From assembly GCF_019041915.1 (NCBI RefSeq), contig NZ_JAHPYF010000007.1:1-64000 (forward strand): a DNA stretch of 64,000 nt, given 5' to 3'. A model generated the notes under the pieces. That model was not told the origin of the DNA. It saw only the letters and a list, made by a program, of their open reading frames with translations, and did no database searches. The translations under genes were made by a program, and so were the position numbers. This DNA comes from Collinsella sp. MSK.8.10. GTDB taxonomy: Bacteria; Actinomycetota; Coriobacteriia; Coriobacteriales; Coriobacteriaceae. Below, piece after piece: positions 17,202-25,002 of this stretch; the first letter of the stretch is position 1; every line of letters begins with the position of its first letter.

Positions 17202-17843
17202 ATGGCACTTGAGAAGATTGACATCGACACCCTCGACCCGGCGGCGACCATCGTCGTGGCAACGGGCAACGCCCATAAGCTCACCGAGATCGAGGCCATT
17301 TTGGGCAAGGTCATGCCCGAGGTGCGCTTTGTGGCGCTCGGCCAGCTGGGTGATTTTGAGGATCCCGAGGAAAACGGCACGACGTTTTTGGAGAACGCCA
17401 TCATCAAGGCCCAAGCCGCGGTTGAGGAGACGGGCCTTATGGCCATTGCCGACGATTCGGGCTTGGTCGTCGACGCGCTGGACGGTGAGCCCGGTGTGTA
17501 TAGCGCGCGCTATGCGGGCGTGCACGGCGACGATGCCGCCAACAACGCCAAGCTTCTCGTTAACCTGGAAGGCGTGGCAGATGAGGACCGCACCGCGCGC
17601 TTTATGAGCGTCGTCGCGCTCATCGACACGGACGGTCTGGTTACCTATGGCGAGGGCGCCTGCGAGGGCGTTATCGCGCACGAGGGCCGCGGCGACCATG
17701 GTTTTGGCTATGACCCGCTGTTCCTGCCGGTCGACACGCCGGGCAAGACCATGGCCGAGCTGACGGCTGACGAGAAGAACGCCATCAGCCATCGTTTCCA
17801 CGCGCTCGAGCATCTGTCCGCCAAGCTGACGGGCGAGGAGTAG
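17202..17843 (+). CDS. rdgB: XTP/dITP diphosphatase (RdgB/HAM1 family)
   Basis: This enzyme removes non-canonical purine triphosphates (ITP, dITP, XTP) from the nucleotide pool. The 213-residue protein shows the family landmarks VATGNAHKLTEIEAIL near the N-terminus, ADDSGLVVDAL with catalytic acidic residues, GVYSARYAG, and GFGYDPLFL. AAGGAGG stands before the ATG at good distance. It forms a tight unit with dtd, only 3 nt downstream, joining two quality-control enzymes. Confidence 0.94.
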   Translation: MALEKIDIDTLDPAATIVVATGNAHKLTEIEAILGKVMPEVRFVALGQLGDFEDPEENGTTFLENAIIKAQAAVEETGLMAIADDSGLVVDALDGEPGVYSARYAGVHGDDAANNAKLLVNLEGVADEDRTARFMSVVALIDTDGLVTYGEGACEGVIAHEGRGDHGFGYDPLFLPVDTPGKTMAELTADEKNAISHRFHALEHLSAKLTGEE

Positions 17844-17846
17844 GCC

Positions 17847-18293
17847 ATGCGTGCGGTGGTGCAGCGCGTGCTCAACGCCGGCGTGACGGTCGACGGCGAG
17901 TGCGTGGGCCGCATTGGACGCGGCTACCTGGTGCTGCTGGGTGTGGGCCATGGCGATACGCGTGCCGAGGCCGACAAGCTGTGGGGCAAGCTCCGCGGGC
18001 TGCGTATCAACGAGGACGAGAACGGCAAGACCAATCTGGCACTTGCCGATGTCGACGGCGAGGTGCTCGTGGTGTCGCAGTTCACGCTGTTCGCCGACTG
18101 CCGCCACGGTCGCCGTCCGTCGTTTACGGATGCCGGCGCGCCCGATGTTGCCAACGAGCTCTACGAGTACTTCCTGACGCTCGTTCGCCAAGATGTCGAA
18201 CACGTGGCGCACGGCATTTTTGGCGCCGATATGAAAGTCGACTTGGTCAACGACGGCCCATTCACCATCGTCTTGGACACCGACAACCTTTAG
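17847..18293 (+). CDS. dtd: D-aminoacyl-tRNA deacylase
   Basis: Dtd hydrolyses D-amino acids wrongly attached to tRNA. The 148-residue protein has the characteristic start [18 protein letters not shown], the [17 protein letters not shown] core with the SQFTL motif, and the C-terminal [11 protein letters not shown]. In that last motif the Gly-Pro pair forms the chiral proofreading site. It begins 3 nt after rdgB. A perfect hairpin starts directly after its stop codon. Confidence 0.94.
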   Translation: MRAVVQRVLNAGVTVDGECVGRIGRGYLVLLGVGHGDTRAEADKLWGKLRGLRINEDENGKTNLALADVDGEVLVVSQFTLFADCRHGRRPSFTDAGAPDVANELYEYFLTLVRQDVEHVAHGIFGADMKVDLVNDGPFTIVLDTDNL

Positions 18294-18321
18294 GTTACGC
18301 GGTTTTACCAAACCGCGTAAC
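18294..18321 (+). terminator. Perfect 12-bp hairpin after dtd (GTTACGCGG family)
   Basis: GTTACGCGGTTT and AAACCGCGTAAC pair perfectly around TACC, starting at the base after the dtd stop. There is no good T-tract. An almost identical 13-bp hairpin with the same TACC loop follows lysS at 22809-22838, so this is a reused module. Confidence 0.6.
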
Positions 18322-18379
18322 AACTGGTCATGCGAGGTTGTCGTCTGGTACGTATTTGGGACGGGGCTTATTTAGCTAC

Positions 18380-18409
18380 TTGCGTATGGCCACAACAGGG
18401 TGCTATAGT
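18380..18409 (+). promoter_or_regulatory. Promoter of veg-ispE
   Basis: TTGCGT (18380-18385) and TATAGT (18404-18409) are 18 nt apart, and TGC before the -10 box gives an extended -10 element. This fits the strong promoter known for veg genes in Firmicutes. Confidence 0.6.
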
Positions 18410-18429
18410 ATTAGAGTTTTGTCTATCTT

Positions 18430-18449
18430 AGGGGTATTATCCCCTTTTT
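18430..18449 (+). terminator. Leader hairpin with T-tract between veg promoter and start codon
   Basis: AGGGG-TATTAT-CCCCT followed by TTTT looks like a small intrinsic terminator. It lies about 15 nt downstream of the predicted transcription start, upstream of the veg ribosome binding site. It could act as an attenuator. Confidence 0.45.
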
Positions 18450-18476
18450 GAATTGCACCTTCTGGAGGCCCTGTTC

Positions 18477-18773
18477 ATGGAAGAGATGGAAGTCAATCAC
18501 GTCGACGACATCCACGAGAAGCTGACCGATATGGTGGGCGATCGCGTCAAGGTTAAGGCCAACATGGGCCGTACCCGCGTCGTCGAGCGCATGGGCACCA
18601 TCAAGAGCGTCCACCCGGCCGTCTTCATTGTCGAGGTCGACGAGCGTCGTGGCCGCAAGTCGCGTCAGTCCTACCAGTATATCGATGTGCTCACCGGTCA
18701 GGTCGAGCTGTTCGACCCCGAGAGCGGCGAGCACGTCTTTACCCCGCTCGGCAATCAGCTCGAGGAGCATTAA
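18477..18773 (+). CDS. veg: Veg family protein
   Basis: Veg is a small conserved protein of Firmicutes and relatives; in Bacillus subtilis it promotes biofilm formation. This 98-residue copy matches the family across LTDMVGDRVKVKANMGRTR, VERMGTIKSVHPAVFIVEVD and SYQYIDVLTGQVEL. The ATG at 18477 has GGAGG at 18464-18468; an in-frame TTG at 18453 upstream lacks one. The neighbour ispE starts 2 nt after the stop, the same veg-ispE order as in Bacillus. The molecular role is not established. Confidence 0.88.
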   Translation: MEEMEVNHVDDIHEKLTDMVGDRVKVKANMGRTRVVERMGTIKSVHPAVFIVEVDERRGRKSRQSYQYIDVLTGQVELFDPESGEHVFTPLGNQLEEH

Positions 18774-18775
18774 CG

Positions 18776-19672
18776 GTGACCGATCGGTCCCTGACTCTTT
18801 CCGCGCCGGCAAAGATTAACCTCTACCTGGGGGTTCATACCGAGCGCGATGACCGCGGCTACCACAGGGTCGATTCCCTGATGGCGGCCGTCGGTCTTTC
18901 CGATACCGTGACGGTCACGCCGGCGCAGGCGCTGACCGTCCAGACGGTTCCGGCATCAGATTTTCTCATGCAAAAGAATACGGCGTATCGGGCTGCGGTT
19001 GCTATGGCCGAGCATTATGGTCGCGAGGCAAACATCTGCGTGACGATTGAGAAGCGCATTCCATTGTGCGCCGGCTTGGGCGGCCCCTCGACGGATGCGG
19101 CCGCGGTCATTGTCGCCTTGGCGGAGCTCTGGGGCATTGATCGCACCGACCCAGCGCTCGACGATATTGCGCGGGGCATTGGTGCCGACGTCCCGTTCTT
19201 TTTGCATGCGAGCCCTGCGTTTTACGTAGGTGGGGGAGACGTGCTGGCAACTGAGTACCCCGCGCTGCTCGCGACGCCCGTCGTACTGGTTAAGCCGCGC
19301 GAGGCAAGCGTTTCGACAATTGAAGCCTATCGACGTTTTGACGAGGCTCCGGTGCCTGCGGACAAGCCCGGCGCGATAGCTTCTGCATTGCGTGCTGGTG
19401 ATGCCGAGACGGCATATGTGCTCATCCATAACAACCTAGGTGTCATTTCCGCACAGATGGAGCCGCAGATTCAAACGGTTCTCGATTGGCTGCGTAAACA
19501 GGACGGCACCGTTGCTGTAGATGTGTGCGGATCGGGCGCCTGTTCGTTTGCCATTTGTGGCACCGCCGCCACGGCCGAAAGGCTTGCCGATGCTGCCCAG
19601 CAAAATGGCTGGTGGGCCTGCGCGACTGAGCTTATTCCCAACACGGTTCAAATCGACGCTTCAAAGAAATAA
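18776..19672 (+). CDS. ispE: 4-diphosphocytidyl-2-C-methyl-D-erythritol kinase
   Basis: IspE phosphorylates CDP-methylerythritol in the MEP route to isoprenoids. The 298-residue GHMP kinase has the substrate segment SAPAKINLYLGVHTERDDRG (7-26) and the ATP loop PLCAGLGGPSTDAAAVIVAL. In that loop the usual third glycine of GLGGGSSDAA is proline. Translation starts at GTG, 2 nt after veg. ispD and ispF lie together about 19 kb away, so the pathway is split in two groups within the window. Confidence 0.93.
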   Translation: MTDRSLTLSAPAKINLYLGVHTERDDRGYHRVDSLMAAVGLSDTVTVTPAQALTVQTVPASDFLMQKNTAYRAAVAMAEHYGREANICVTIEKRIPLCAGLGGPSTDAAAVIVALAELWGIDRTDPALDDIARGIGADVPFFLHASPAFYVGGGDVLATEYPALLATPVVLVKPREASVSTIEAYRRFDEAPVPADKPGAIASALRAGDAETAYVLIHNNLGVISAQMEPQIQTVLDWLRKQDGTVAVDVCGSGACSFAICGTAATAERLADAAQQNGWWACATELIPNTVQIDASKK

Positions 19673-19721
19673 AAATTTCTCTAGCACGCGGCGAAAATCT
19701 TTGTTACTATAGTCGAGCTAA

Positions 19722-19798
19722 CGGGTTGTGGCTCAGTTTGGTAGAGCACTGCGTTCGGGACGCAGGGGTCGCTGGTTCAAATCCAGTCAACCCGACCA
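19722..19798 (+). tRNA. tRNA-Pro (CGG)
   Basis: The 77-nt sequence folds with acceptor CGGGTTG/CAACCCG, D-stem GCTC/GAGC and anticodon stem CTGCG/CGCAG. The loop TTCGGGA gives anticodon CGG, and the T-loop is TTCAAAT. The CCA is encoded. A TACTAT box at 19705-19710 may be its -10 element. Confidence 0.96.
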
Positions 19799-19809
19799 GA
19801 GCATGAGGA

Positions 19810-19837
19810 GGGACCGCTTCTTGCGGTCCCTTTTTTT
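19810..19837 (+). terminator. Terminator of tRNA-Pro
   Basis: GGGACCGC and GCGGTCCC form a perfect 8-bp stem around TTCTT, followed by seven T. It lies 12 nt after the tRNA. Confidence 0.92.
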
Positions 19838-19845
19838 AGCTATTG

Positions 19846-19874
19846 TTGTGATACCGCGACACCCGCGGTATACT
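19846..19874 (+). promoter_or_regulatory. tatA promoter with internal palindrome
   Basis: TTGTGA (19846-19851) and TATACT (19869-19874) have an ideal 17-nt spacer. The spacer is filled by an 8-bp inverted repeat ATACCGCG-ACACC-CGCGGTAT (19851-19871), which overlaps both boxes and would be a natural repressor site. Confidence 0.65.
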
Positions 19875-19910
19875 CATTCGAGCTTGTCTCGCTGTATTGT
19901 GGAGGTCTAC

Positions 19911-20186
19911 ATGTTTGGACTGAGGGCTCCTGAGCTCATCATTATTCTCGTTGTTGTCCTGATTATCTTCGGGCCCAAGAACCTGCCGAAGCTCGGCAAG
20001 TCCCTCGGCTCTACCGTCAAGAATATCCGCGAGGGTATGGAGGGCGACGATAAGGGCGAAACCAAGCAGGCCGAGGACGTTGTGGTCGAGGAGTCCAAGG
20101 AGGACAAGGAGATCGCAGAGCTCGAGGCCAAGCTCGCTGCTGCCAAGCAAAAGAAGGCAGAGGACAGCGACGCGGACGCAGAGTAG
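19911..20186 (+). CDS. tatA: Sec-independent protein translocase subunit TatA
   Basis: TatA oligomers form the pore-like part of the twin-arginine export system. The 91-residue protein has one N-terminal membrane helix ([18 protein letters not shown], about 6-23). The [14 protein letters not shown] hinge and amphipathic helix follow, then a charged tail rich in Glu and Lys. The ATG at 19911 is chosen because GGAGG precedes it; upstream in-frame codons run into tRNA-Pro. tatC is not in the window. It stands alone with its own promoter and terminator. Confidence 0.9.
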   Translation: MFGLRAPELIIILVVVLIIFGPKNLPKLGKSLGSTVKNIREGMEGDDKGETKQAEDVVVEESKEDKEIAELEAKLAAAKQKKAEDSDADAE

Positions 20187-20211
20187 TCCCATCCCTTTGG
20201 GGTGAGCACCT

Positions 20212-20247
20212 GACCGGCTTGCCCGCAGGCTAGCCGGTCTTTTTCGT
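20212..20247 (+). terminator. Terminator after tatA
   Basis: GACCGGCT (20212-20219) and AGCCGGTC (20232-20239) pair over a 12-nt loop, followed by TTTTTCGTTTT. Confidence 0.85.
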
Positions 20248-20292
20248 TTTGTTGACAGTTGATCGTTACATCATAGTTGGGGAGATATCCGT

Positions 20293-20763
20293 ATGGACGC
20301 AAGCCAGATCGTACTGACCGCTGAGGGCCGCCAGAAGCTCGTCGAGGAGCTCGCTTGGCGTGAGGGCGATTACGCCAAGGAGATCGTCGAGGACATCAAG
20401 GAAGCCCGCGCGTTCGGCGACCTTTCGGAGAACTCCGAGTACGACGCTGCCAAGGACAAGCAGGCCCAGAATGCTGCTCGCATTGCCGAGATTCAGGCCA
20501 TCCTCGCCAACGCTCAGGTTGCCGCCACCACGGGCGATCTGACCGTCTCCATCGGTTCCACCGTTTCTCTGATCGATCCCAACGGTGAGGTCATGGAAGT
20601 CACGCTCGTCGGTACCACCGAGACCAACTCGCTCGAGCACAAGATTTCCAACGAGTCTCCGGTCGGCCACGCCATCATTGGTCACGGCGAGGGCGACTCC
20701 GTCGAGGTCGTTACGCCTTCCGGCAAGACCCGCATCTACACCATCGCCAAGATCGCACGCTAG
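20293..20763 (+). CDS. greA: Transcription elongation factor GreA
   Basis: GreA enters the RNA polymerase secondary channel and stimulates cleavage of backtracked transcripts. The 156-residue protein has the N-terminal coiled coil. The acidic tip lies in the family block EARAFGDLSENSEYDAAKD (about 38-56), followed by the C-terminal FKBP-like domain with SPVGHAIIGHGEGD. A TTGACA at 20252-20257 may be part of its promoter. Bounded by terminators on both sides, it is a single-gene unit. Confidence 0.95.
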   Translation: MDASQIVLTAEGRQKLVEELAWREGDYAKEIVEDIKEARAFGDLSENSEYDAAKDKQAQNAARIAEIQAILANAQVAATTGDLTVSIGSTVSLIDPNGEVMEVTLVGTTETNSLEHKISNESPVGHAIIGHGEGDSVEVVTPSGKTRIYTIAKIAR

Positions 20764-20791
20764 ACCACGGTCCCGCGTAAAGGTATGTTTT

Positions 20792-20826
20792 CGCTCCCTG
20801 GGACCGAATCCTGGGGAGCGTTTTAG
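20792..20826 (+). terminator. Terminator between greA and lysS
   Basis: CGCTCCC (20792-20798) and GGGAGCG (20814-20820) pair, and TTTTAGTTT follows. It ends the greA unit 18 nt before lysS begins, so lysS needs its own promoter or read-through. Confidence 0.75.
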
Positions 20827-20841
20827 TTTGAGGAGCTAACT

Positions 20842-22806
20842 ATGGCAGAAAACCAGAACGCAGCCGATCAGGCATCGACGCTCAACGACGAGCGCGCCAC
20901 CCGCCTGGCCAAGCGTGCCTCTCTGTTCGAGGCGGGCCAGAACCCGTACCCCGAGCACTCCGAGATTGAGGACTACGTCGTCGACATCGAGACTAAGTAC
21001 GCCGAGCTCGCCGATGGCGAGGACACCGAGGACATCGTGAAGATCGGCGGCCGTGTGGTCGCCAAGCGCGGTCAGGGCAAGATTATGTTCATCGTCGTGC
21101 GCGACGCGACCGGCGAGATCCAGCTGTTCTGCCGCATCAACGATATGGACGAGGCCGCTTGGAACACGCTCAAGGCACTCGACCTGGGCGATATCCTGGG
21201 CGTGACCGGCGTAGTCGTGCGCACCAAGCGTGGCCAGCTTTCCGTTGCCCCCAAGAGCGCGACGCTGCTCTCCAAGGCTGTTCGCCCGCTGCCCGAGAAG
21301 TTCCACGGTCTCTCCGACAAGGAGACCCGCTATCGTCAGCGCTATGTCGACCTGATCGCCAACGACGACGTTCGCGAGACCTTCCGCAAACGCTCGCAGA
21401 TCCTCTCCACGTTCCGCCGCTTTATGGAGTCCGACGGCTACATGGAGGTCGAGACCCCTATCCTGCAGACCATCCAGGGCGGAGCAACTGCCAAGCCGTT
21501 CATCACGCACTTCAACGCGCTCGATCAGGAGTGCTACCTGCGTATCGCCACCGAGCTGCACCTCAAGCGCTGCATCGTCGGTGGTTTTGAGCGCGTGTTC
21601 GAGATCGGCCGCATCTTCCGTAACGAGGGCATGGACCTTACCCACAACCCCGAGTTCACCACGATGGAGGCCTACCGTGCCTTCTCCGACCTCGAGGGCA
21701 TGAAGGCGCTCGCCCAGGGTGTCATTAAGGCGGCTAACAAGGCCATCGGCAACCCCGAGGTCATCGAGTACCAGGGCCAGACCATCGACCTTTCTGGTGA
21801 GTGGGCCAGCCGTCCCATGACCGATATCGTCTCTGACGTGCTCGGCAAGCAGGTCACCATCGACACGCCGGTTGAGGAGCTTGCTGCCGCCGCACGCGAG
21901 AAGGGCCTGGAGATCAAGCCCGAGTGGACCGCCGGCAAGATCATCGCCGAGATCTATGACGAGCTGGGCGAGGACACCATCGTCAACCCCACCTTCGTGT
22001 GCGATTACCCCATCGAGGTTAGCCCGCTTGCCAAGCGCTTTGAGGATGACCCGCGCCTGACCCATCGCTTTGAGCTGGTCATCGCCGGCCACGAGTACGC
22101 GAACGCGTTCTCCGAGCTCAACGACCCGGTCGACCAGGCCGAGCGCTTCGCTGCCCAGATGGCCGAGAAGGCCGGCGGCGACGACGAGGCCATGGAGTAC
22201 GACGAGGATTACGTGCGCGCCCTCGAGTACGGTATGCCTCCTGCGGGCGGCATCGGCATCGGTATCGACCGCGTGGTCATGCTGCTCACCAACCAGGCTT
22301 CCATCCGTGACGTGCTACTGTTCCCGCACATGAAGCCCGAGAAGGGTTTTCAGTCCGGTGCCGCCGCTGCCAAGGCTGCCGAGGCCGGCAACACCGCGAG
22401 CCCCTTCGTCAAGCCGCTCAAGCCCACGCTCGACTACTCCAAGATTGCCGTTGAGCCGCTGTTTGAGGAGTTCGTCGACTTTGATACCTTCTCCAAGAGC
22501 GACTTCCGCGCCGTGAAGGTCAAGGCATGCGAGGCCGTCAAGAAGTCCAAGAAGCTGCTGAACTTCACGCTCGACGACGGCACCGGCACCGATCGCACCA
22601 TCCTCTCCGGTATTCACGATTATTACGAGCCCGAGGACCTGGTCGGCAAGACCCTGCTCGCCATCACCAACCTGCCTCCGCGCAAGATGATGGGCATCCC
22701 CAGCTGCGGCATGCTCATCAGCGCCATCCACGAGGAGGAGGGCGAGGAGCGCCTCAACCTGATCCAGCTCGACGCTTCCATCCCTGCCGGCGCAAAGATG
22801 TACTAG
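20842..22806 (+). CDS. lysS: Lysyl-tRNA synthetase (class II) with C-terminal tRNA-binding domain
   Basis: LysRS charges tRNA-Lys. The first 500 or so of 654 residues are the class II enzyme: an anticodon-binding OB fold, motif 2 in RIFRNEGMDLTHNPEFTTME, GHEYANAFSELNDPVDQ, and motif 3 GGIGIGIDRVVMLL. After a linker, residues about 540-654 (from EFVDFDTFSKSDFRAVKVK through KKLLNFTLDDGTGTDR to PAGAKMY) match the EMAP/Trbp111-type tRNA-binding OB domain seen at the end of many MetRS proteins. Most bacterial LysRS are near 500 residues and lack it. The fusion is in frame with no sign of error. Confidence 0.95.
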   Translation: MAENQNAADQASTLNDERATRLAKRASLFEAGQNPYPEHSEIEDYVVDIETKYAELADGEDTEDIVKIGGRVVAKRGQGKIMFIVVRDATGEIQLFCRINDMDEAAWNTLKALDLGDILGVTGVVVRTKRGQLSVAPKSATLLSKAVRPLPEKFHGLSDKETRYRQRYVDLIANDDVRETFRKRSQILSTFRRFMESDGYMEVETPILQTIQGGATAKPFITHFNALDQECYLRIATELHLKRCIVGGFERVFEIGRIFRNEGMDLTHNPEFTTMEAYRAFSDLEGMKALAQGVIKAANKAIGNPEVIEYQGQTIDLSGEWASRPMTDIVSDVLGKQVTIDTPVEELAAAAREKGLEIKPEWTAGKIIAEIYDELGEDTIVNPTFVCDYPIEVSPLAKRFEDDPRLTHRFELVIAGHEYANAFSELNDPVDQAERFAAQMAEKAGGDDEAMEYDEDYVRALEYGMPPAGGIGIGIDRVVMLLTNQASIRDVLLFPHMKPEKGFQSGAAAAKAAEAGNTASPFVKPLKPTLDYSKIAVEPLFEEFVDFDTFSKSDFRAVKVKACEAVKKSKKLLNFTLDDGTGTDRTILSGIHDYYEPEDLVGKTLLAITNLPPRKMMGIPSCGMLISAIHEEEGEERLNLIQLDASIPAGAKMY

Positions 22807-22808
22807 GG

Positions 22809-22838
22809 GGTTACGCGGGTTTACCAACCCGCGTAACC
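22809..22838 (+). terminator. Perfect 13-bp hairpin after lysS (GTTACGCGG family)
   Basis: GGTTACGCGGGTT and AACCCGCGTAACC pair perfectly around TACC, starting 2 nt after the lysS stop codon. It differs from the hairpin after dtd (18294-18321) mainly by one stem pair, and both lie directly at a stop codon. It lacks a T-tract. Confidence 0.55.
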
Positions 22839-22850
22839 AGTTGACGCTGC

Positions 22851-22949
22851 AAGCCCGCCAGAGCGGCAATCTGCCTTTCAACTTCGGCGGCATGACCAGA
22901 AGGTCAATGCCGCCTCGTTTCAAGGCACCTTGCTCACTCTGGCGGGCTT
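22851..22949 (+). ncRNA. Structured intergenic element, copy A (downstream of lysS)
   Basis: A perfect 13-bp outer stem (22851-22863 with 22937-22949) encloses a mini-hairpin GGCA-ATC-TGCC and TTTCAA. A central hairpin follows (GGCGGCAT, GACC, AGAA loop, GGTC, one unpaired A, ATGCCGCC), then TTTCAAG and GGCACCTTGC. The same order of parts occurs at 40329-40431 with changes that keep the pairing, which argues for a selected RNA (or DNA) structure. Function is unknown. It stands between lysS and the exporter gene. Confidence 0.6.
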
Positions 22950-22950
22950 T

Positions 22951-23075
22951 CGCTGTCGTTGCCAAAACATTGGCGTTGCCTTGGCCGTCAGGCTGGACGC
23001 GGCTCGCTGTCCGTCCTCTACCTGCGGCGTTGCCTTGGTTGGAATGCGGCCCGCTCGCTGGTGTTGCCAAAACAT
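22951..23075. repeat. Imperfect direct repeats after structured element A
   Basis: CGCTGTCGTTGCCAAAACAT (22951-22970) recurs as CGCTGGTGTTGCCAAAACAT (23056-23075). GGCGTTGCCTTGG occurs at 22972-22984 and 23026-23038, in opposite order. A short minus-strand frame crosses this block, but its only notable feature is this repeat, so it is not called a gene. The remaining bases up to the exporter start show no clear feature. Confidence 0.55.
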
Positions 23076-23216
23076 CGATGTAGTCATTGGGGACGTTCTT
23101 AAACGACTACCCAACGGCTATTGAGCACATGGCTCGCATGACAGCCGTCTCTTTTATGTTTCCTTTAGCCGTTGCTGCCTAGGATGGGGGTTAGTCGGCA
23201 GGAAGGGAGCGTCTAT

Positions 23217-24785
23217 ATGGACGATGCGAGCGAGCGCGCGATCGAAGAGGACATGCTCGATCAGTTCAACTACTTTGATGATGAGGACGAGGAGCTGATC
23301 GACCGTCGCGAGCCAGCGCCGCTTGATTCCTTTGATCTGGTCGATGAAGAGGCTGATGAGGTTGAGGGCGAATCGACGGAACCCCCACAGCCTTCGCGCC
23401 TTGACTCGCTGCTTTCGAGAGCCCCCATGCACCACGGCGTTCGTGCCGGCGCGCTTCATATGAAAACTGACTGGCACCAGATCGTGACGGCGGGCGATGA
23501 ACTTGCCGTCGATGCGCCGCTCACCGATAAGTCGTCCATTATCTGCCGCACCGGCATGCTTATGCTGGCAAGCGGAACAGGTGCCTGGCGCGTGCGCGAT
23601 ACCATGAATCGCGTCGCCGCCGTACTCGGTGTCACCATCCACGTTGACCTGAGTCTTCTGTCGTTTGAGTGCACTTGCATCGAAGATGGCCACTGCTTTA
23701 ACGAGGTTGTCAGCCTGCCCACAACGGGAGTCAATACCCATCGCATTTGGATGATGGAGAGTTTCCTCAAGGAAATCGAGACCTATGGTCGTCGCTTCAC
23801 GGTACACGAGTATCACGAGATGCTCAGGACCGTTGAGAGCTCAAAGCCTGATTACTCTCCCTGGCAACAGGGCCTTGCGGCAGCCTGTGCTTGCGGCGCC
23901 TTCGTCTTTTTGCTCGGCGGCGGCCCTATCGAGATGGCCTGCGCGTTCGTGGGCGCGGGTGTCGGCAACTTTGCCCGCTCCCATATTCTCAAGCAAGGCC
24001 TTGGTCAGTTCAGCGCGCTGACGACCGGCGTTGCGCTCGCTTGCGTTTCGTATCTGCTGGCATTGCTCGGCCTTGGCCAGGTCATACCGGGGGCAATGTC
24101 GCACCAAGAAGGCTATATCGGCGCCATGCTCTTTGTGATTCCCGGCTTTCCACTCATTACGGCAGGCCTCGACATCGCTAAGCTCGACATGCGAAGCGGT
24201 ATCGAGCGCCTTTCATATGCCGTATCGATTATTGTGATGGCGACCCTCGTAGGTTGGATGGTTGCCGAGTGTGTTGGCCTGGCGCCGGACGACTTTGCCC
24301 CACTGGGCCTTTCGCCGCTTGCCCTTACGCTCCTGCGCGTGGTGATGAGCTTCGTTGGCGTATTCGGCTTCTCGGTGATGTTCAACAGCCCGGTAAAGAT
24401 GGCCGCGGCAGCTGGGTTGATCGGCGCCGTGTCCAATACCCTGCGTCTGACCCTTGTCGATGCGCCGACGATGATTCCCTTCCTGGGCCTCAGCACGGGA
24501 ATGCCTCCCGAGGCAGCAGCGTTTATCGGCGCGCTGGTATCGGGGCTGCTCGCAAGCTTGGCTGAAGTCAAGCTCACCTACCCGCGCATCGCCCTCACGG
24601 TGCCTTCGATTGTCATTATGGTGCCGGGCTTGTATCTGTATCGCTCGATGTATTACATGTGCACCTTCGACACGGTCAATATGCTCGGCTGGTTTGTGCG
24701 CGCAGTGCTCATCGTAGCGTTTCTGCCCGTTGGACTGGGTGTGGCGCGTACGCTCACCGACCCTCGCTGGCGCCACACCAGCTAA
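23217..24785 (+). CDS. Threonine/serine exporter family protein (ThrE-like)
   Basis: This integral membrane protein resembles ThrE, which exports threonine and serine. The 522-residue sequence starts with about 70 acidic cytoplasmic residues. The ThrE/DUF1212 soluble portion follows (from HHGVRAGALHMKTDWHQIV), then about ten hydrophobic helices starting at GLAAACACGAFVFLLGGGP. The second half matches the ThrE_2 domain. Start 23217 is preferred because GGAAGGGAGCG precedes it; an in-frame ATG 45 nt upstream is poorer. It is fused in one chain, as in Corynebacterium ThrE. The substrate is inferred from the family. Confidence 0.85.
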   Translation: MDDASERAIEEDMLDQFNYFDDEDEELIDRREPAPLDSFDLVDEEADEVEGESTEPPQPSRLDSLLSRAPMHHGVRAGALHMKTDWHQIVTAGDELAVDAPLTDKSSIICRTGMLMLASGTGAWRVRDTMNRVAAVLGVTIHVDLSLLSFECTCIEDGHCFNEVVSLPTTGVNTHRIWMMESFLKEIETYGRRFTVHEYHEMLRTVESSKPDYSPWQQGLAAACACGAFVFLLGGGPIEMACAFVGAGVGNFARSHILKQGLGQFSALTTGVALACVSYLLALLGLGQVIPGAMSHQEGYIGAMLFVIPGFPLITAGLDIAKLDMRSGIERLSYAVSIIVMATLVGWMVAECVGLAPDDFAPLGLSPLALTLLRVVMSFVGVFGFSVMFNSPVKMAAAAGLIGAVSNTLRLTLVDAPTMIPFLGLSTGMPPEAAAFIGALVSGLLASLAEVKLTYPRIALTVPSIVIMVPGLYLYRSMYYMCTFDTVNMLGWFVRAVLIVAFLPVGLGVARTLTDPRWRHTS

Positions 24786-24818
24786 TTGGTACAAGGGGGA
24801 CAGGTTACTTTGCACCAA
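24786..24818. repeat. GGGGACAGG-core hairpin after the exporter gene
   Basis: Arms TTGGTACAAG and CTTTGCACCAA pair imperfectly around GGGGACAGGTTA. It starts at the first base after the ThrE-like stop codon. It belongs to the same family as the other GGGACAGG hairpins in the window. Confidence 0.6.
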
Positions 24819-24821
24819 ATG

Positions 24822-24888
24822 AGTTGCGGTGAAATAGGGACTGAATTGTTGCTTAAAGGGTCAAAACAGTCCGTATTCCACCGCAACT
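24822..24888. repeat. 22-bp inverted repeat
   Basis: Positions 24822-24843 and 24867-24888 are complementary at 20 of 22 bases around a 23-nt AT-rich loop. It lies in a 311-bp gap between the exporter and a small membrane protein. No T-tract follows. The gap also holds the hairpin just upstream of it and a leader terminator further on, and nothing coding was seen. Confidence 0.55.
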
Positions 24889-25002
24889 TATGGGGTCGGG
24901 GGTTTTGGTGCCCTGCATCTCCACAAACTCAACGCTTACGAAGCGCGCGCCGTTCGTGTTAGGGTAGTTCCACCACATAAGTAGTCGCAGACGCGCGTAA
25001 CA

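Noticed and set aside
22920..23114. Minus-strand 64-codon frame with two MFWQ-QR blocks
   Set aside because: Its only regularity comes from the DNA repeats after lysS; no start signal or homologue recognised.
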